From: Oscillospiraceae bacterium
Lineage (GTDB): Bacteria; Bacillota; Clostridia; Oscillospirales; Ruminococcaceae
Direction: 5' to 3'
DNA length: 64,000 nt
Assembly (NCBI GenBank): GCA_030533325.1
Contig: JAUNJJ010000006.1
Coordinates: forward strand, 1 to 64,000
Shown one piece after another: positions 34,917-43,766 of this stretch. Made by a program: the position numbers and the translations under genes. A model generated the notes under the pieces. That model was not told the origin of the DNA. It did no database searches and saw nothing but the letters and a program-made list of their open reading frames with translations. Position 1 is the first letter of the stretch; every line of letters begins with the position of its first letter.

Positions 34917-36269
34917 TTATCTGTTTTCTATATCTGTATATTCACGCTTTCCGGCAACAGCCTTATAAGCAGGTCTTATTATACGTCCGCCTGTCATCAT
35001 TTCTTCCATACGATGAGCAGACCATCCTGCCATTCTTGCCACTGCAAAGAGAGGTGTGAACAGATCATGCGGAATGCCAAGCATCTTATAAACAAAACCT
35101 GAATAAAGATCAACATTGGCACAGATTGTCTTGCCTTCACCCTTAATCTCGCGGAATACCTGAGGCGTAAGTCTTTCGATAGCATCAATAAGCATGAATT
35201 CCTTTTCAAATTCAGTACCCTGTGCAAGTTCAAAAGCCTTTCTCTTCAGAATAACAGCTCTTGGGTCTGAAAGTGTATATACTGCATGTCCCATACCATA
35301 AATGAGTCCGCTTCCGTCGTTTGTTTCCCTGAGAATTGTTTTTCTGATATAATTCGATACTTCAGTATCATCTTCCCAGTTTGAAATATTGTTTCTGAAG
35401 TCATCCATCATCTGGGCAACCTTAATGTTGGCACCGCCGTGCTTGGGTCCTTTAAGGGAACCTATTGCAGCAGCATAGGCAGAATAAGCATCAGTACCTG
35501 ATGATGTGAGCACACGGCATGTGAATGTGGAATTGTTTCCGCCGCCGTGTTCAGCGTGGATCATAAGAAGGATATCGAGGAGATGCGCTTCCTCAGGAGT
35601 ATATTCCCTGTCTCTTCTGAGAAGTGAAAGAATAGTCTGAGCTGTTCCCTCTTCATTTCTGCACGGATGGATAATCATACTCTTGTTATAGTAATGTCTC
35701 TGCTGAACCTGATATGCAAAAGTCATAATAACAGGCAGTTTGGCAATGAGATTAACCGCCTTGTTCATTTCTGACTCAAGACTTGTATCCTCACCGTTAT
35801 CATCATATGAATAAAGAGCAAGAACCGAACGTGACATCTTGTTCATGATATTTCTTGAAGGGGCCTTGAGTATCATATCCTCTGCAAAGTTATCAGGAAG
35901 TTCTCTGCTTTCGGCAAGATATTTTCGGAATGATTCCAGTTCTGTCTTTGACGGAAGGTTTCCGAAAAGGAGAAGGTATACAACTTCTTCAAAACCGTAA
36001 CGACCTTCTTTTTCAACATTTGAAACAAGATCATTGATATTGTATCCTCTGTAAATAAGTTCACCCGGAATAGGTTCAACTTCGCCTTCATTCATAAGAT
36101 ATCCGTGTACGTTGCAAATCTTGGTAATACCTGCTGTAACACCCGTACCGTCTGACTTTCTTAAACCTCTCTTAACATGAAATTTTTCATAAAGAGAAGG
36201 ATCAACAGCAGAATATTCCTTTAATTTATTGCATAAACTTCCAACAGAAGAAAATTCTTTTCTGTTCAT
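34917..36269 (-). CDS. gltA: Citrate synthase
   Basis: Condenses oxaloacetate and acetyl-CoA to citrate; in a fermentative anaerobe it mainly feeds 2-oxoglutarate and glutamate synthesis. The 450-residue protein keeps the catalytic residues: His in LKGPKHGGAN, His in YGMGHAVYT and Asp in CANVDLYSGFVY, plus HAEHGGGNNSTFT. The N-terminal extension and GELIYRGYNINDLV fit the bacterial/clostridial type. ATG 36269 (MNRKEFSSV) is chosen because AGAGAGG lies nine bases upstream; the frame extends to 36317 without a ribosome site. Own promoter at 36.3 kb. No other TCA-cycle gene is adjacent. Confidence 0.95.
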   Translation of the reverse strand: MNRKEFSSVGSLCNKLKEYSAVDPSLYEKFHVKRGLRKSDGTGVTAGITKICNVHGYLMNEGEVEPIPGELIYRGYNINDLVSNVEKEGRYGFEEVVYLLLFGNLPSKTELESFRKYLAESRELPDNFAEDMILKAPSRNIMNKMSRSVLALYSYDDNGEDTSLESEMNKAVNLIAKLPVIMTFAYQVQQRHYYNKSMIIHPCRNEEGTAQTILSLLRRDREYTPEEAHLLDILLMIHAEHGGGNNSTFTCRVLTSSGTDAYSAYAAAIGSLKGPKHGGANIKVAQMMDDFRNNISNWEDDTEVSNYIRKTILRETNDGSGLIYGMGHAVYTLSDPRAVILKRKAFELAQGTEFEKEFMLIDAIERLTPQVFREIKGEGKTICANVDLYSGFVYKMLGIPHDLFTPLFAVARMAGWSAHRMEEMMTGGRIIRPAYKAVAGKREYTDIENR

Positions 36270-36305
36270 AAAACTCATCCTCTCTGCATTTATTTTATAC
36301 TTATA

Positions 36306-36335
36306 ATTGTACACCATTTATAGCTGTAATGTCAA
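36306..36335 (-). promoter_or_regulatory. Promoter of gltA
   Basis: Minus strand: TTGACA (36330-36335), 18-base spacer, TACAAT (36306-36311). Confidence 0.75.
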
Positions 36336-36435
36336 TATAACACAAAACACTTACACGTATTCCACTTTTTACAGAGACTTATGGCAATGATTTTTGGAAC
36401 ACTCTACAAAATAACCGGAAAGGTATGATGACAAG

Positions 36436-37473
36436 TTGAGTTACATATTAAAAATATCCGCTGTTTTCGCATTGTCAGTAATAGGTATTCCTGCACTTTC
36501 GCTCAGCAATATGCCTGACATACAGAACGTAACATGTTCTGTGTCTGAAACAAAATCTGACACTGAAACACCTGAGACAGACCAGTCTTCTCCTGATTCC
36601 TCTGAAGAGCAGTTTTTCTCCGTGCTTGATATAAAAAGCGGACAATTTACAGAAATCCCTGTCAGAGAATATATAATCGGTGCAGTATGTGCGGAAATGC
36701 CGGCAACATTCTGCGAAGAAGCACTTAAAGCCCAGGCTGTAGCCTCACATACATACGCACTATATCAGAAAATGCACAGCCAGAACGACAGTTCACTTAA
36801 GGATGCGGATTTTTCCGACGACCCTTCAAAGTACCAGGCATTTTTCACCAGCAGTGAGATAAAGGAATATTACGGAGACAACTACGAAGAGTACTACGGA
36901 AAAGTCTCAGCCGCTGTAGATGAAGTATGTGACCTGATACTTGTGTACGAGGACGAGCCGATAGTAGCTGCTTTTCATTCCATGTCATCCGGAACTACCG
37001 AAAGTGCGGAAAACATATGGGGAGTAAATCTCAGCTACCTTGTTCCATGTGACAGCAGCAGTGATAAAAATGCTCCGGGATTTGAAGAGGAATATATCTT
37101 TACGCCCGAAGAGATAAAGGCACGAATCTCTTCAAAATATGAAGATGCAGAATTTTCTTCAGACACAAAAGAGTGGTTTTCAGAAATTCAGAGAAGCAGT
37201 TCCGGTACAGTGACGAATTTAAAAGCCGGCAGCGTACAAATTACAGGAATGGAGTTTCGCGACCTGTTGTCCGTACGCTCCGCTGTTTTCGATATCTGTC
37301 TGACAAATGACAATAAATTCTCCATAACAACACGCGGATACGGGCACGGGGTGGGAATGAGTCAGTACGGAGCAAATTCCATGGCTCTTGAAGGGAAAAC
37401 ATACGAACAAATTCTTAAGCATTATTACAAAGACGTGTCCATAAAAACTGTGCAAAACAACAGCTTTTGTTAA
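36436..37473 (+). CDS. spoIID: SpoIID/LytB-domain protein (stage II sporulation protein D)
   Basis: SpoIID is a lytic transglycosylase acting on septal peptidoglycan during engulfment of the forespore. The 345-residue protein has an N-terminal signal anchor (about 5-25), a Ser/Asp/Glu/Thr-rich linker, and the SpoIID domain (about 60-340). The domain contains IIGAVCAEMPATFCEEALKA followed by QAVASHTYAL; the Glu in AEMP matches the catalytic residue of the family. AAFHSMSSGTTESAENIWG and the C-terminal RGYGHGVGMSQYGANSMA are also present. The start codon appears to be TTG (36436), AAAGG lying 12 bases upstream; no ATG fits in frame. Together with gpr at the left edge it argues for a sporulation capacity. 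Confidence 0.9.
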   Translation: MSYILKISAVFALSVIGIPALSLSNMPDIQNVTCSVSETKSDTETPETDQSSPDSSEEQFFSVLDIKSGQFTEIPVREYIIGAVCAEMPATFCEEALKAQAVASHTYALYQKMHSQNDSSLKDADFSDDPSKYQAFFTSSEIKEYYGDNYEEYYGKVSAAVDEVCDLILVYEDEPIVAAFHSMSSGTTESAENIWGVNLSYLVPCDSSSDKNAPGFEEEYIFTPEEIKARISSKYEDAEFSSDTKEWFSEIQRSSSGTVTNLKAGSVQITGMEFRDLLSVRSAVFDICLTNDNKFSITTRGYGHGVGMSQYGANSMALEGKTYEQILKHYYKDVSIKTVQNNSFC

Positions 37474-37513
37474 ATCCACATTTATTTTCTCCACTTTTTG
37501 TTCAGAATATGAG

Positions 37514-37543
37514 TTGATATGCATAACAAATTTGTGATACAAT
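37514..37543 (+). promoter_or_regulatory. Promoter of the xylanase gene
   Basis: TTGATA (37514-37519), 18-base spacer, TACAAT (37538-37543). Confidence 0.6.
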
Positions 37544-37627
37544 TGTAATACATAAAACATACAAAAAAATATAAATATTCATTTTCATTCTACACAAATT
37601 TTTATCTCTCATAACAGGAGGATTGCT

Positions 37628-40600
37628 ATGTATAATTTTAAAAAAGCATGTGCTGCACTCTCGGCAATAGCAGTTACTGCTTGTACACTCAGTGCTTTTC
37701 CTGAGTCATCAGTTCAGCAGCTCAGTGCAGAAGCTGTCTGTGTAGCAAACAACTTTGACGTCGAATACGAAGGCTGGTGCAATGCCGGTGATCTGACAGA
37801 ACTTACAGCCGACGAGCAGAACCCGCATAACGGAACAAGAAGCATGCGTGTTTCAAATCGTCTTACACCTGAGGACGGTGCAAGTTCAGCAAAGGGTCTG
37901 TGGCTCTGGGGCGGAAGAAACTATAGTTACAGTGTTTTCGTTAAGCACAGCAGCGGAAACCTCGAAAACTTCAGGCTCTCCATGTCTTATCTTCTTTCTG
38001 ACGGAGAAACCTGGGAAGATACAGTAATCGCTGAAGGTTCAGCATCATCAGGTCAGTGGACAGAGCTCGAAGGAAAGTTCAGAGCTCCTGAAGGTGCTTC
38101 AGAATTTATTGTAAAGATTACAACAGACAGCACATGTGATTTCTGGTTCGATGACTTCACAGTTGAAGGAAAAAAATACAGCAGCAGTGTTGTTTCAGCT
38201 GCAGGAAACGGTCTTAAGGATGAATTTGCCAACTACTTCAGAGTTGGTAATATTCTCAACGGCGGTACAGTTAAGAACTCAACTATCACAGCAGAGTATC
38301 TGAAAGACTTCAACAGTATCGAATGCGAAAACGAAACAAAGCCTGATGCAACGCTCGTAAAGAACGGAAGTACAGACACAAATATCAATGTATCACTCAA
38401 CAGCTGTGCTGCCATTGCAGACTGGTGTTCAAAGAACGGAATGGGCTTCCGTGGTCATACTCTTGTATGGCACAGTCAGACACCGCAGTGGTTCTTCAAG
38501 CAGGGATTCAATGACAGCGGAGCATGGGTAAGCAAGGATGTAATGAACAAGCGTCTTGAAAGCTATATCAAGAATATGTTCAATGCTTTCAAAACACAGT
38601 ATCCGAACCTCAACCTGTATGCATACGACGTTGCCAACGAATGTATGAATGACAGCAACGGCGGACCAAGAACAGGCGGTTACGGTAACGGAGCCTCACC
38701 ATGGACACAGGTTTACGGAGACAACAGCTTTATTGAACTGGCGTTCAAATATGCAAGACAGTATGCACCTGCAGGCTGTGACCTCTACTACAACGACTAT
38801 AACGAATACATGGCTAACGGTAAGAAGCAGGCTATCATGGCACTTGCAAAGGATCTCTACGGAAAGGGTCTCCTTGACGGTGTGGGTATGCAGTCACACG
38901 TACCTGCCAACGCGACAGGCTTTGCAGGCACAGTGGATTACCTTCAGGCGATGGATGACTATCTTGCAATCGGATGTGACGTTCAGGTCACAGAACTTGA
39001 TATTTCACTTGAAAACGGTAAATATTCACTTCAGGATCAGGCAACCAAGTACAAGGCCATTTACCAGCATGCTGTTGATCACAACAAGGCAAACAAAGCC
39101 GGTCAGGGTAAGGTAACACTTGTACAGGTATGGGGTCCTAACGACGCAAACTCATGGCTTAGTGCAGGTTCCAACGCACTTCTCTTCGACAGTAACCATC
39201 AGCCTAAGCTTGCATATAACGAACTCATCAAGCTTCTCCCGCAGTCAGAATGGGGCGACGGAAACAACCCTGTTTACGGCGGTGGCGGAGAACCAGCCAA
39301 ACCGGCTGAACCTGATGCAAACGGATATTACTATCATTATGATATGGAAAGTGATATCAGTGCATTCGAAGCACGCGGCGGCTGTACTATAGGACCAAGC
39401 GGAAGATTCCCTTACAAGGGAAGCGAAGCTCTTGTAATTTCAGAACGTTCGGATGCATGGAACGGTGCCCAGCTTTCACTCAGCACTACAACATTTGTAC
39501 CGGGTAACGAATATTCATTCAGTGCTTGTTTTGCTGAACTTGACGGTCCTGATGCATGTGAATTCAAGATGACGCTTCAGTATGACCTCAACGGTGAAAC
39601 AAACTATGACATGGTCGCTCAGACAAGTGCAAACAACGGCGAATATGTTCAGCTTGCAAATACAAACTACAAGATTCCTGAGGGTGCTTCAAACCTTACA
39701 CTTGTATTTGAAACAACAGAAGAAACATGCAATTTCTACATTGACGAAGTAATAATTGCGGTAGCAGGAACAAAGATTGACGGACCGACTTCAACAGTTG
39801 TTCCGACAACAAAGATTAAAGGAGACCTTGACTTTGACAGCAAAATTACAGTAGCAGACCTTGTTCTTCTCAAGAGCGGACTTATTGAAGGCTTTAAGAA
39901 CAAATCAGCTCAGACAAACGGAGACGTTGACAAGAGCACAGAGACAAACGCTGCAGATGCTCTCAACCTTCAGAAGTATCTCCTTGGTGCTATCAGCGAA
40001 TTCCCGGACAATACTCCTCCGGAGCCTGAAAAGAAACCTATGCGTACAATTTCAGAATACACACCTACAGTAAAGGTTTCAGAATTTGAAACAGCAGATT
40101 CAAAGCAGGAAAAAGCAGGTGTTCAGTACGGTACTGTTAAGGCAGGCACATACTACTCGACAACATGTAACCGCAACAAGCCATACAACATTCTTCTCCC
40201 TGCAAACTACTCAACAGACAAGCAGTACCCTGTACTCTATGTAATGCACGGATACTGGGAAAACCAGGACAGAATGATTATCAAGGGCAACGATACAATG
40301 TACACCCGTCAGATTATCGGAAACGCTATTGCTGACGGAAGTGCAGAAGATATGATTGTTGTATTCCCTTACATCTACTCCAGTGCTACTCAGGAAAACT
40401 GTTCAGCAATGGACGATGCAAACAATGCAGCTTATGACAACTTCATTAATGACCTCACAAAGGATCTCATGCCTCACATTGAAAAGACATACAGTGTAAA
40501 GACAGGCAGAGAAAACACTGCCATTACAGGCTTCTCAATGGGCGGACGCGAAGCCCTCCTCATCGGAATGAAGCGTCCTGACCTCTTCGGTTATGTCGGT

Positions 40601-40849
40601 GCTATCTGTCCTGCACCTGGTGTTACAGGTTCATTCAAGTGGAACTCTGAAGAAGAAGCACCATCACTTCTCTTCATCACAGCCGGAAGCAACGATACAA
40701 TCGTTTACTCAAACCCTGAAAATTACCACAACAACTTCACAAAGAACGGTGTGCCTCATATCTGGCACTATGTAAACGGCGGATACCACGGCGACAACAG
40801 TATCCACGCACATATCTACAACTTTGTAAGAGCAGTATTCAAAGCATAA
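37628..40849 (+). CDS. Modular xylanase/esterase: CBM22-GH10-CBM22-dockerin-CE1
   Basis: A secreted 1073-residue plant cell wall enzyme. Signal peptide about 1-36; CBM22-like module about 38-185; GH10 endo-1,4-beta-xylanase about 188-540; second CBM22 about 568-714; dockerin about 730-792; family CE1 esterase about 830-1073. The GH10 acid/base is Glu338 in YDVANECMN and the nucleophile Glu456 in QVTELDIS; HTLVWHSQTPQWFF is conserved. The dockerin has two Ca-loop/helix segments (GDLDFDSKITVADLVLLK and GDVDKSTETNAADALNLQ). The esterase has the Ser970 nucleophile in GFSMGGREAL and His in GGYHGDN, fitting feruloyl or acetyl-xylan esterase. An internal dockerin between catalytic domains is typical of R. 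flavefaciens enzymes. It probably attaches to a cellulosome scaffold. Monocistronic; AGGAGG precedes the ATG. Confidence 0.96.
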   Translation: MYNFKKACAALSAIAVTACTLSAFPESSVQQLSAEAVCVANNFDVEYEGWCNAGDLTELTADEQNPHNGTRSMRVSNRLTPEDGASSAKGLWLWGGRNYSYSVFVKHSSGNLENFRLSMSYLLSDGETWEDTVIAEGSASSGQWTELEGKFRAPEGASEFIVKITTDSTCDFWFDDFTVEGKKYSSSVVSAAGNGLKDEFANYFRVGNILNGGTVKNSTITAEYLKDFNSIECENETKPDATLVKNGSTDTNINVSLNSCAAIADWCSKNGMGFRGHTLVWHSQTPQWFFKQGFNDSGAWVSKDVMNKRLESYIKNMFNAFKTQYPNLNLYAYDVANECMNDSNGGPRTGGYGNGASPWTQVYGDNSFIELAFKYARQYAPAGCDLYYNDYNEYMANGKKQAIMALAKDLYGKGLLDGVGMQSHVPANATGFAGTVDYLQAMDDYLAIGCDVQVTELDISLENGKYSLQDQATKYKAIYQHAVDHNKANKAGQGKVTLVQVWGPNDANSWLSAGSNALLFDSNHQPKLAYNELIKLLPQSEWGDGNNPVYGGGGEPAKPAEPDANGYYYHYDMESDISAFEARGGCTIGPSGRFPYKGSEALVISERSDAWNGAQLSLSTTTFVPGNEYSFSACFAELDGPDACEFKMTLQYDLNGETNYDMVAQTSANNGEYVQLANTNYKIPEGASNLTLVFETTEETCNFYIDEVIIAVAGTKIDGPTSTVVPTTKIKGDLDFDSKITVADLVLLKSGLIEGFKNKSAQTNGDVDKSTETNAADALNLQKYLLGAISEFPDNTPPEPEKKPMRTISEYTPTVKVSEFETADSKQEKAGVQYGTVKAGTYYSTTCNRNKPYNILLPANYSTDKQYPVLYVMHGYWENQDRMIIKGNDTMYTRQIIGNAIADGSAEDMIVVFPYIYSSATQENCSAMDDANNAAYDNFINDLTKDLMPHIEKTYSVKTGRENTAITGFSMGGREALLIGMKRPDLFGYVGAICPAPGVTGSFKWNSEEEAPSLLFITAGSNDTIVYSNPENYHNNFTKNGVPHIWHYVNGGYHGDNSIHAHIYNFVRAVFKA

Positions 40850-40866
40850 TATTTTTCCCACAGACC

Positions 40867-40898
40867 CCCGTACAGCAGAGTAAGATTTGCTGTACGGG
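40867..40898 (+). terminator. Terminator of the xylanase gene
   Basis: CCCGTACAGCA (40867-40877) pairs with TGCTGTACGGG (40888-40898), followed by ATTGTTTTG. Confidence 0.85.
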
Positions 40899-41007
40899 AT
40901 TGTTTTGTGGTTTCAAAAATGATTTTATAAGAAAAAACGGTTAAAAGCTGTTTTCGTGACAATAATTTATTGGTTTTACCAGATATTTATCAGATTACAG
41001 TATTTTC

Positions 41008-41037
41008 TTGACAAATCAGAAACAAATGTAGTAGAAT
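41008..41037 (+). promoter_or_regulatory. Promoter of the NPCBM/cohesin-like operon
   Basis: TTGACA (41008-41013), 18-base spacer, TAGAAT (41032-41037). Confidence 0.7.
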
Positions 41038-41073
41038 AATCTTAAAATATTTTTATGATAAGGTGTGATAATT

Positions 41074-43743
41074 TTGAATTTATTCAGGAAAAAATTATTA
41101 GGTGTTATGGCTTTCAGTCTCGCTGCCGGTATGACATTTACTGGAACAATGTCAGCATATACTCCCTTAGATTACAACAGCATATCTGCTGTGGAAGCTT
41201 CTGCTTCATCGGAACTTCTTAGTTCTGCAACAGGAAATACACGCTGCAAAATATACAACAATGAAACAGAAACCTTCAATATGAACGGAAGAACCTATTC
41301 ACAGGGTGTAGTTATGGGGGACGGTTCATATAACGACGGTGCAGAAATTACATTTGACGTATCAAATCTGAGCTCTGTTACTTTTTCACTCGGACATGTA
41401 GATAATACAAGCTCCAGTTCCACTGAAATCACTATATATCTCGACGGGACAGTAGAAGACATAATAACTCTTACACAAAATGAACCTATAGTTGAAGGAT
41501 ACTCCGTCAACGTTTCAGAAGCTTCAACTATGCGTATAGTAAGAACTGGCGATTATTCAAAATACGCTCTTGCGGATATATCGGCAGATTCTGAAAGTGT
41601 TAAGACGTACACTTCTCCGGAATATAAAACATCAGCTTCATTTGTTGACAGCATATATGACAGCTACCGCTGCGAAAAGTATGATGGAACCAACGCTGAA
41701 AATTCATTCCGTATGCAGGGAAGAACATACAGCAGCGGTATTGTTATGGGCGACGGCAGCTATAATGACAATGCTGCTCTTTCAATCAATGTAGAAAACG
41801 TAAATAATATATCCATGACTCTCGGTCATGTTGACAACAGCCAGCTGTCAAATACTGAAGTCTCAGTTTATCTTGACAATGTTCTCGAAGACAGACTGGT
41901 TCTCACTCCGAACGAACCTCTTCAGGAATATAAACTGGATGTCTCAGGTGCATCCACACTCCGTATTGTCCGCGACGGAAATTATTCAAAATACGCTCTC
42001 GCAGATATTTGCTTTGATGATGTTTCACCGGAGATTACATATCAGACACCTCAGTACAAAACATCATCTTCCTTTGTAAAGGATATCTACAACAGCTACA
42101 GAACAAGTGTATTTGACGGATCTTCCTCGGCTCTCTCATTTAACATGAACGGAAGATCATATTATCAGGGCATTGTCATGGGGGATGGTTCATACAATGA
42201 AAATGCAGCATTTTCACTTAACGTTGAAAATCTGAAAACTGTTTCTTTTGATTTAGGGCATGTAGATAACAGCAGATCAGACGAAGCTGTTTTTACAGTC
42301 TATCTTGACAATGAACCGGTTGACAAATTCAAACTGACTCAGAATCAGCCAATAAGAGAAGATTACAGTATTGACGTTTCAGCGGCAAAAGTACTCCGTA
42401 TAGAACGTGACGGCAGTTACTCTCAGTATGCTTTGGGAAATATAGAAACAGAGGAACTGGTTCCGAAAAATTCATACAGCATTCCTGAATATAAAAACTC
42501 TGCTTCTTTTGTCGGAAGTCTGTATGACACCTACCGCACCAAAACATATGACGGCATCAGCAGTGCTATCAGTTTCAATATGCAGGGACGTACATATTAT
42601 CAGGGACTGATACTCGGTGACGGATCATATAATGAAGGTGCTGCTGCATCATTCAATGTAGAAAATCTTAAAACAATCACATTTGATCTGGGTCACGTTG
42701 ACAATTCCAGAACATCATCTGCTAATCTATATATATATCTGGACGGCGAACAGGAAAGAACTATTGAACTCTCCTATCAGAAACCAATAGAAACAATTAC
42801 TGTTGATGTTTCATCTGCAAAAACCATGCGTGTTTATCGTGATGAAAGCTATTCACAGTATGCACTGGGAAATATCATAGCTGATGAACTTGCTCCGAAA
42901 AATTCATACAGTGTCCCTGAACAGGAATCTGCAAAGAAATTAGTTGCTTCAAACTATGATTCTTTCCGCACGGAATTCTACACTGACACAGACCAGTTTA
43001 CAAAATTCACCATGAACGGTCAGGATTATACTCTTGGATTTATAATGGGGGACGGATCATACAATGAAGGGGCCGGCGTATCTTTTAACGTTGAAAAGCT
43101 TGATGCTGTAACCTTCAGTCTTGGTCTTATCAGCGAAAAGCAGAATGCTGAAGAAACTTTGTCCATATACAAAGACGGCGAACTGAGTGACGAAATACTC
43201 CTTACTCCTGAAAATATAGTAAAATTAAAGAATTATACCATTGACACAGCAGGAGTTTCAACTATCCGTTTTTACAAGAATAAAGGATACACAAAATATG
43301 GTATCGTAGATCTGAGCGTTACCCCTGCTTCACAGACACCTTCGACACCTGTTACAACACCGGCAGTTACAGCTGCGCCTCCGGTTTCATCAGTAACTTC
43401 CGAAGCACCTGTAACAACAGCGGTTTCTTCAGTAACCTCCGAAGCTCCGGCAACTTCAGCTGTTACATCTGTAACAACAGCCCAAACAACTAATGTTGTA
43501 ACTACTGCGGTTTCAGCTGTTACAACAACTGTTCAGACCCCTGCCGGAGGAAGCGGTGATGCGAACGGCGACGGAAAAATCACAACTTCAGATGTAAGAT
43601 GCATTCTTCAGTATCTTGTAGGCTCATACAAACTTTCAGATGAAACTCTCAAAGCCGCTGATGTTGACGGAAACGGTTCTGTAAACAGCGCTGATGCATT
43701 AAAACTTCTCAGAAAGATTGCCGGCGTTACAGAGACAGAATAA
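41074..43743 (+). CDS. Secreted protein of five NPCBM-like modules and a dockerin
   Basis: An 889-residue protein with a signal peptide (about 1-30) and five tandem modules of about 135 residues. Each is recognisable by F.M.GR.Y.QG..MGDGSYN, then FSLGHVDN and a SKYALADI-type end. They resemble the NPCBM/NEW2 fold (novel putative carbohydrate-binding module) but are divergent; the fifth is the least conserved. A Thr/Pro/Val/Ser linker (about 745-825) precedes a C-terminal dockerin (GDANGDGKITTSDV ... DVDGNGSVNSADALKLLRK). There is no catalytic domain, so it is likely a multivalent glycan-binding subunit of a cellulosome. TTG 41074 is the likely start, AAGGTG eight bases upstream; GTG 41065 is an alternative. 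The next gene follows after 23 bases, so the two form an operon. Confidence 0.82.
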   Translation: MNLFRKKLLGVMAFSLAAGMTFTGTMSAYTPLDYNSISAVEASASSELLSSATGNTRCKIYNNETETFNMNGRTYSQGVVMGDGSYNDGAEITFDVSNLSSVTFSLGHVDNTSSSSTEITIYLDGTVEDIITLTQNEPIVEGYSVNVSEASTMRIVRTGDYSKYALADISADSESVKTYTSPEYKTSASFVDSIYDSYRCEKYDGTNAENSFRMQGRTYSSGIVMGDGSYNDNAALSINVENVNNISMTLGHVDNSQLSNTEVSVYLDNVLEDRLVLTPNEPLQEYKLDVSGASTLRIVRDGNYSKYALADICFDDVSPEITYQTPQYKTSSSFVKDIYNSYRTSVFDGSSSALSFNMNGRSYYQGIVMGDGSYNENAAFSLNVENLKTVSFDLGHVDNSRSDEAVFTVYLDNEPVDKFKLTQNQPIREDYSIDVSAAKVLRIERDGSYSQYALGNIETEELVPKNSYSIPEYKNSASFVGSLYDTYRTKTYDGISSAISFNMQGRTYYQGLILGDGSYNEGAAASFNVENLKTITFDLGHVDNSRTSSANLYIYLDGEQERTIELSYQKPIETITVDVSSAKTMRVYRDESYSQYALGNIIADELAPKNSYSVPEQESAKKLVASNYDSFRTEFYTDTDQFTKFTMNGQDYTLGFIMGDGSYNEGAGVSFNVEKLDAVTFSLGLISEKQNAEETLSIYKDGELSDEILLTPENIVKLKNYTIDTAGVSTIRFYKNKGYTKYGIVDLSVTPASQTPSTPVTTPAVTAAPPVSSVTSEAPVTTAVSSVTSEAPATSAVTSVTTAQTTNVVTTAVSAVTTTVQTPAGGSGDANGDGKITTSDVRCILQYLVGSYKLSDETLKAADVDGNGSVNSADALKLLRKIAGVTETE

Positions 43744-43766
43744 CAGCAGTATAAGGAGAATCCGTA

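Noticed and set aside
41074..43320. The five repeats considered as a CRISPR-like or DNA-level tandem repeat
   Set aside because: Repeats are at protein level (about 400 bases each, diverged); no short identical repeats with regular spacers occur anywhere in the window.
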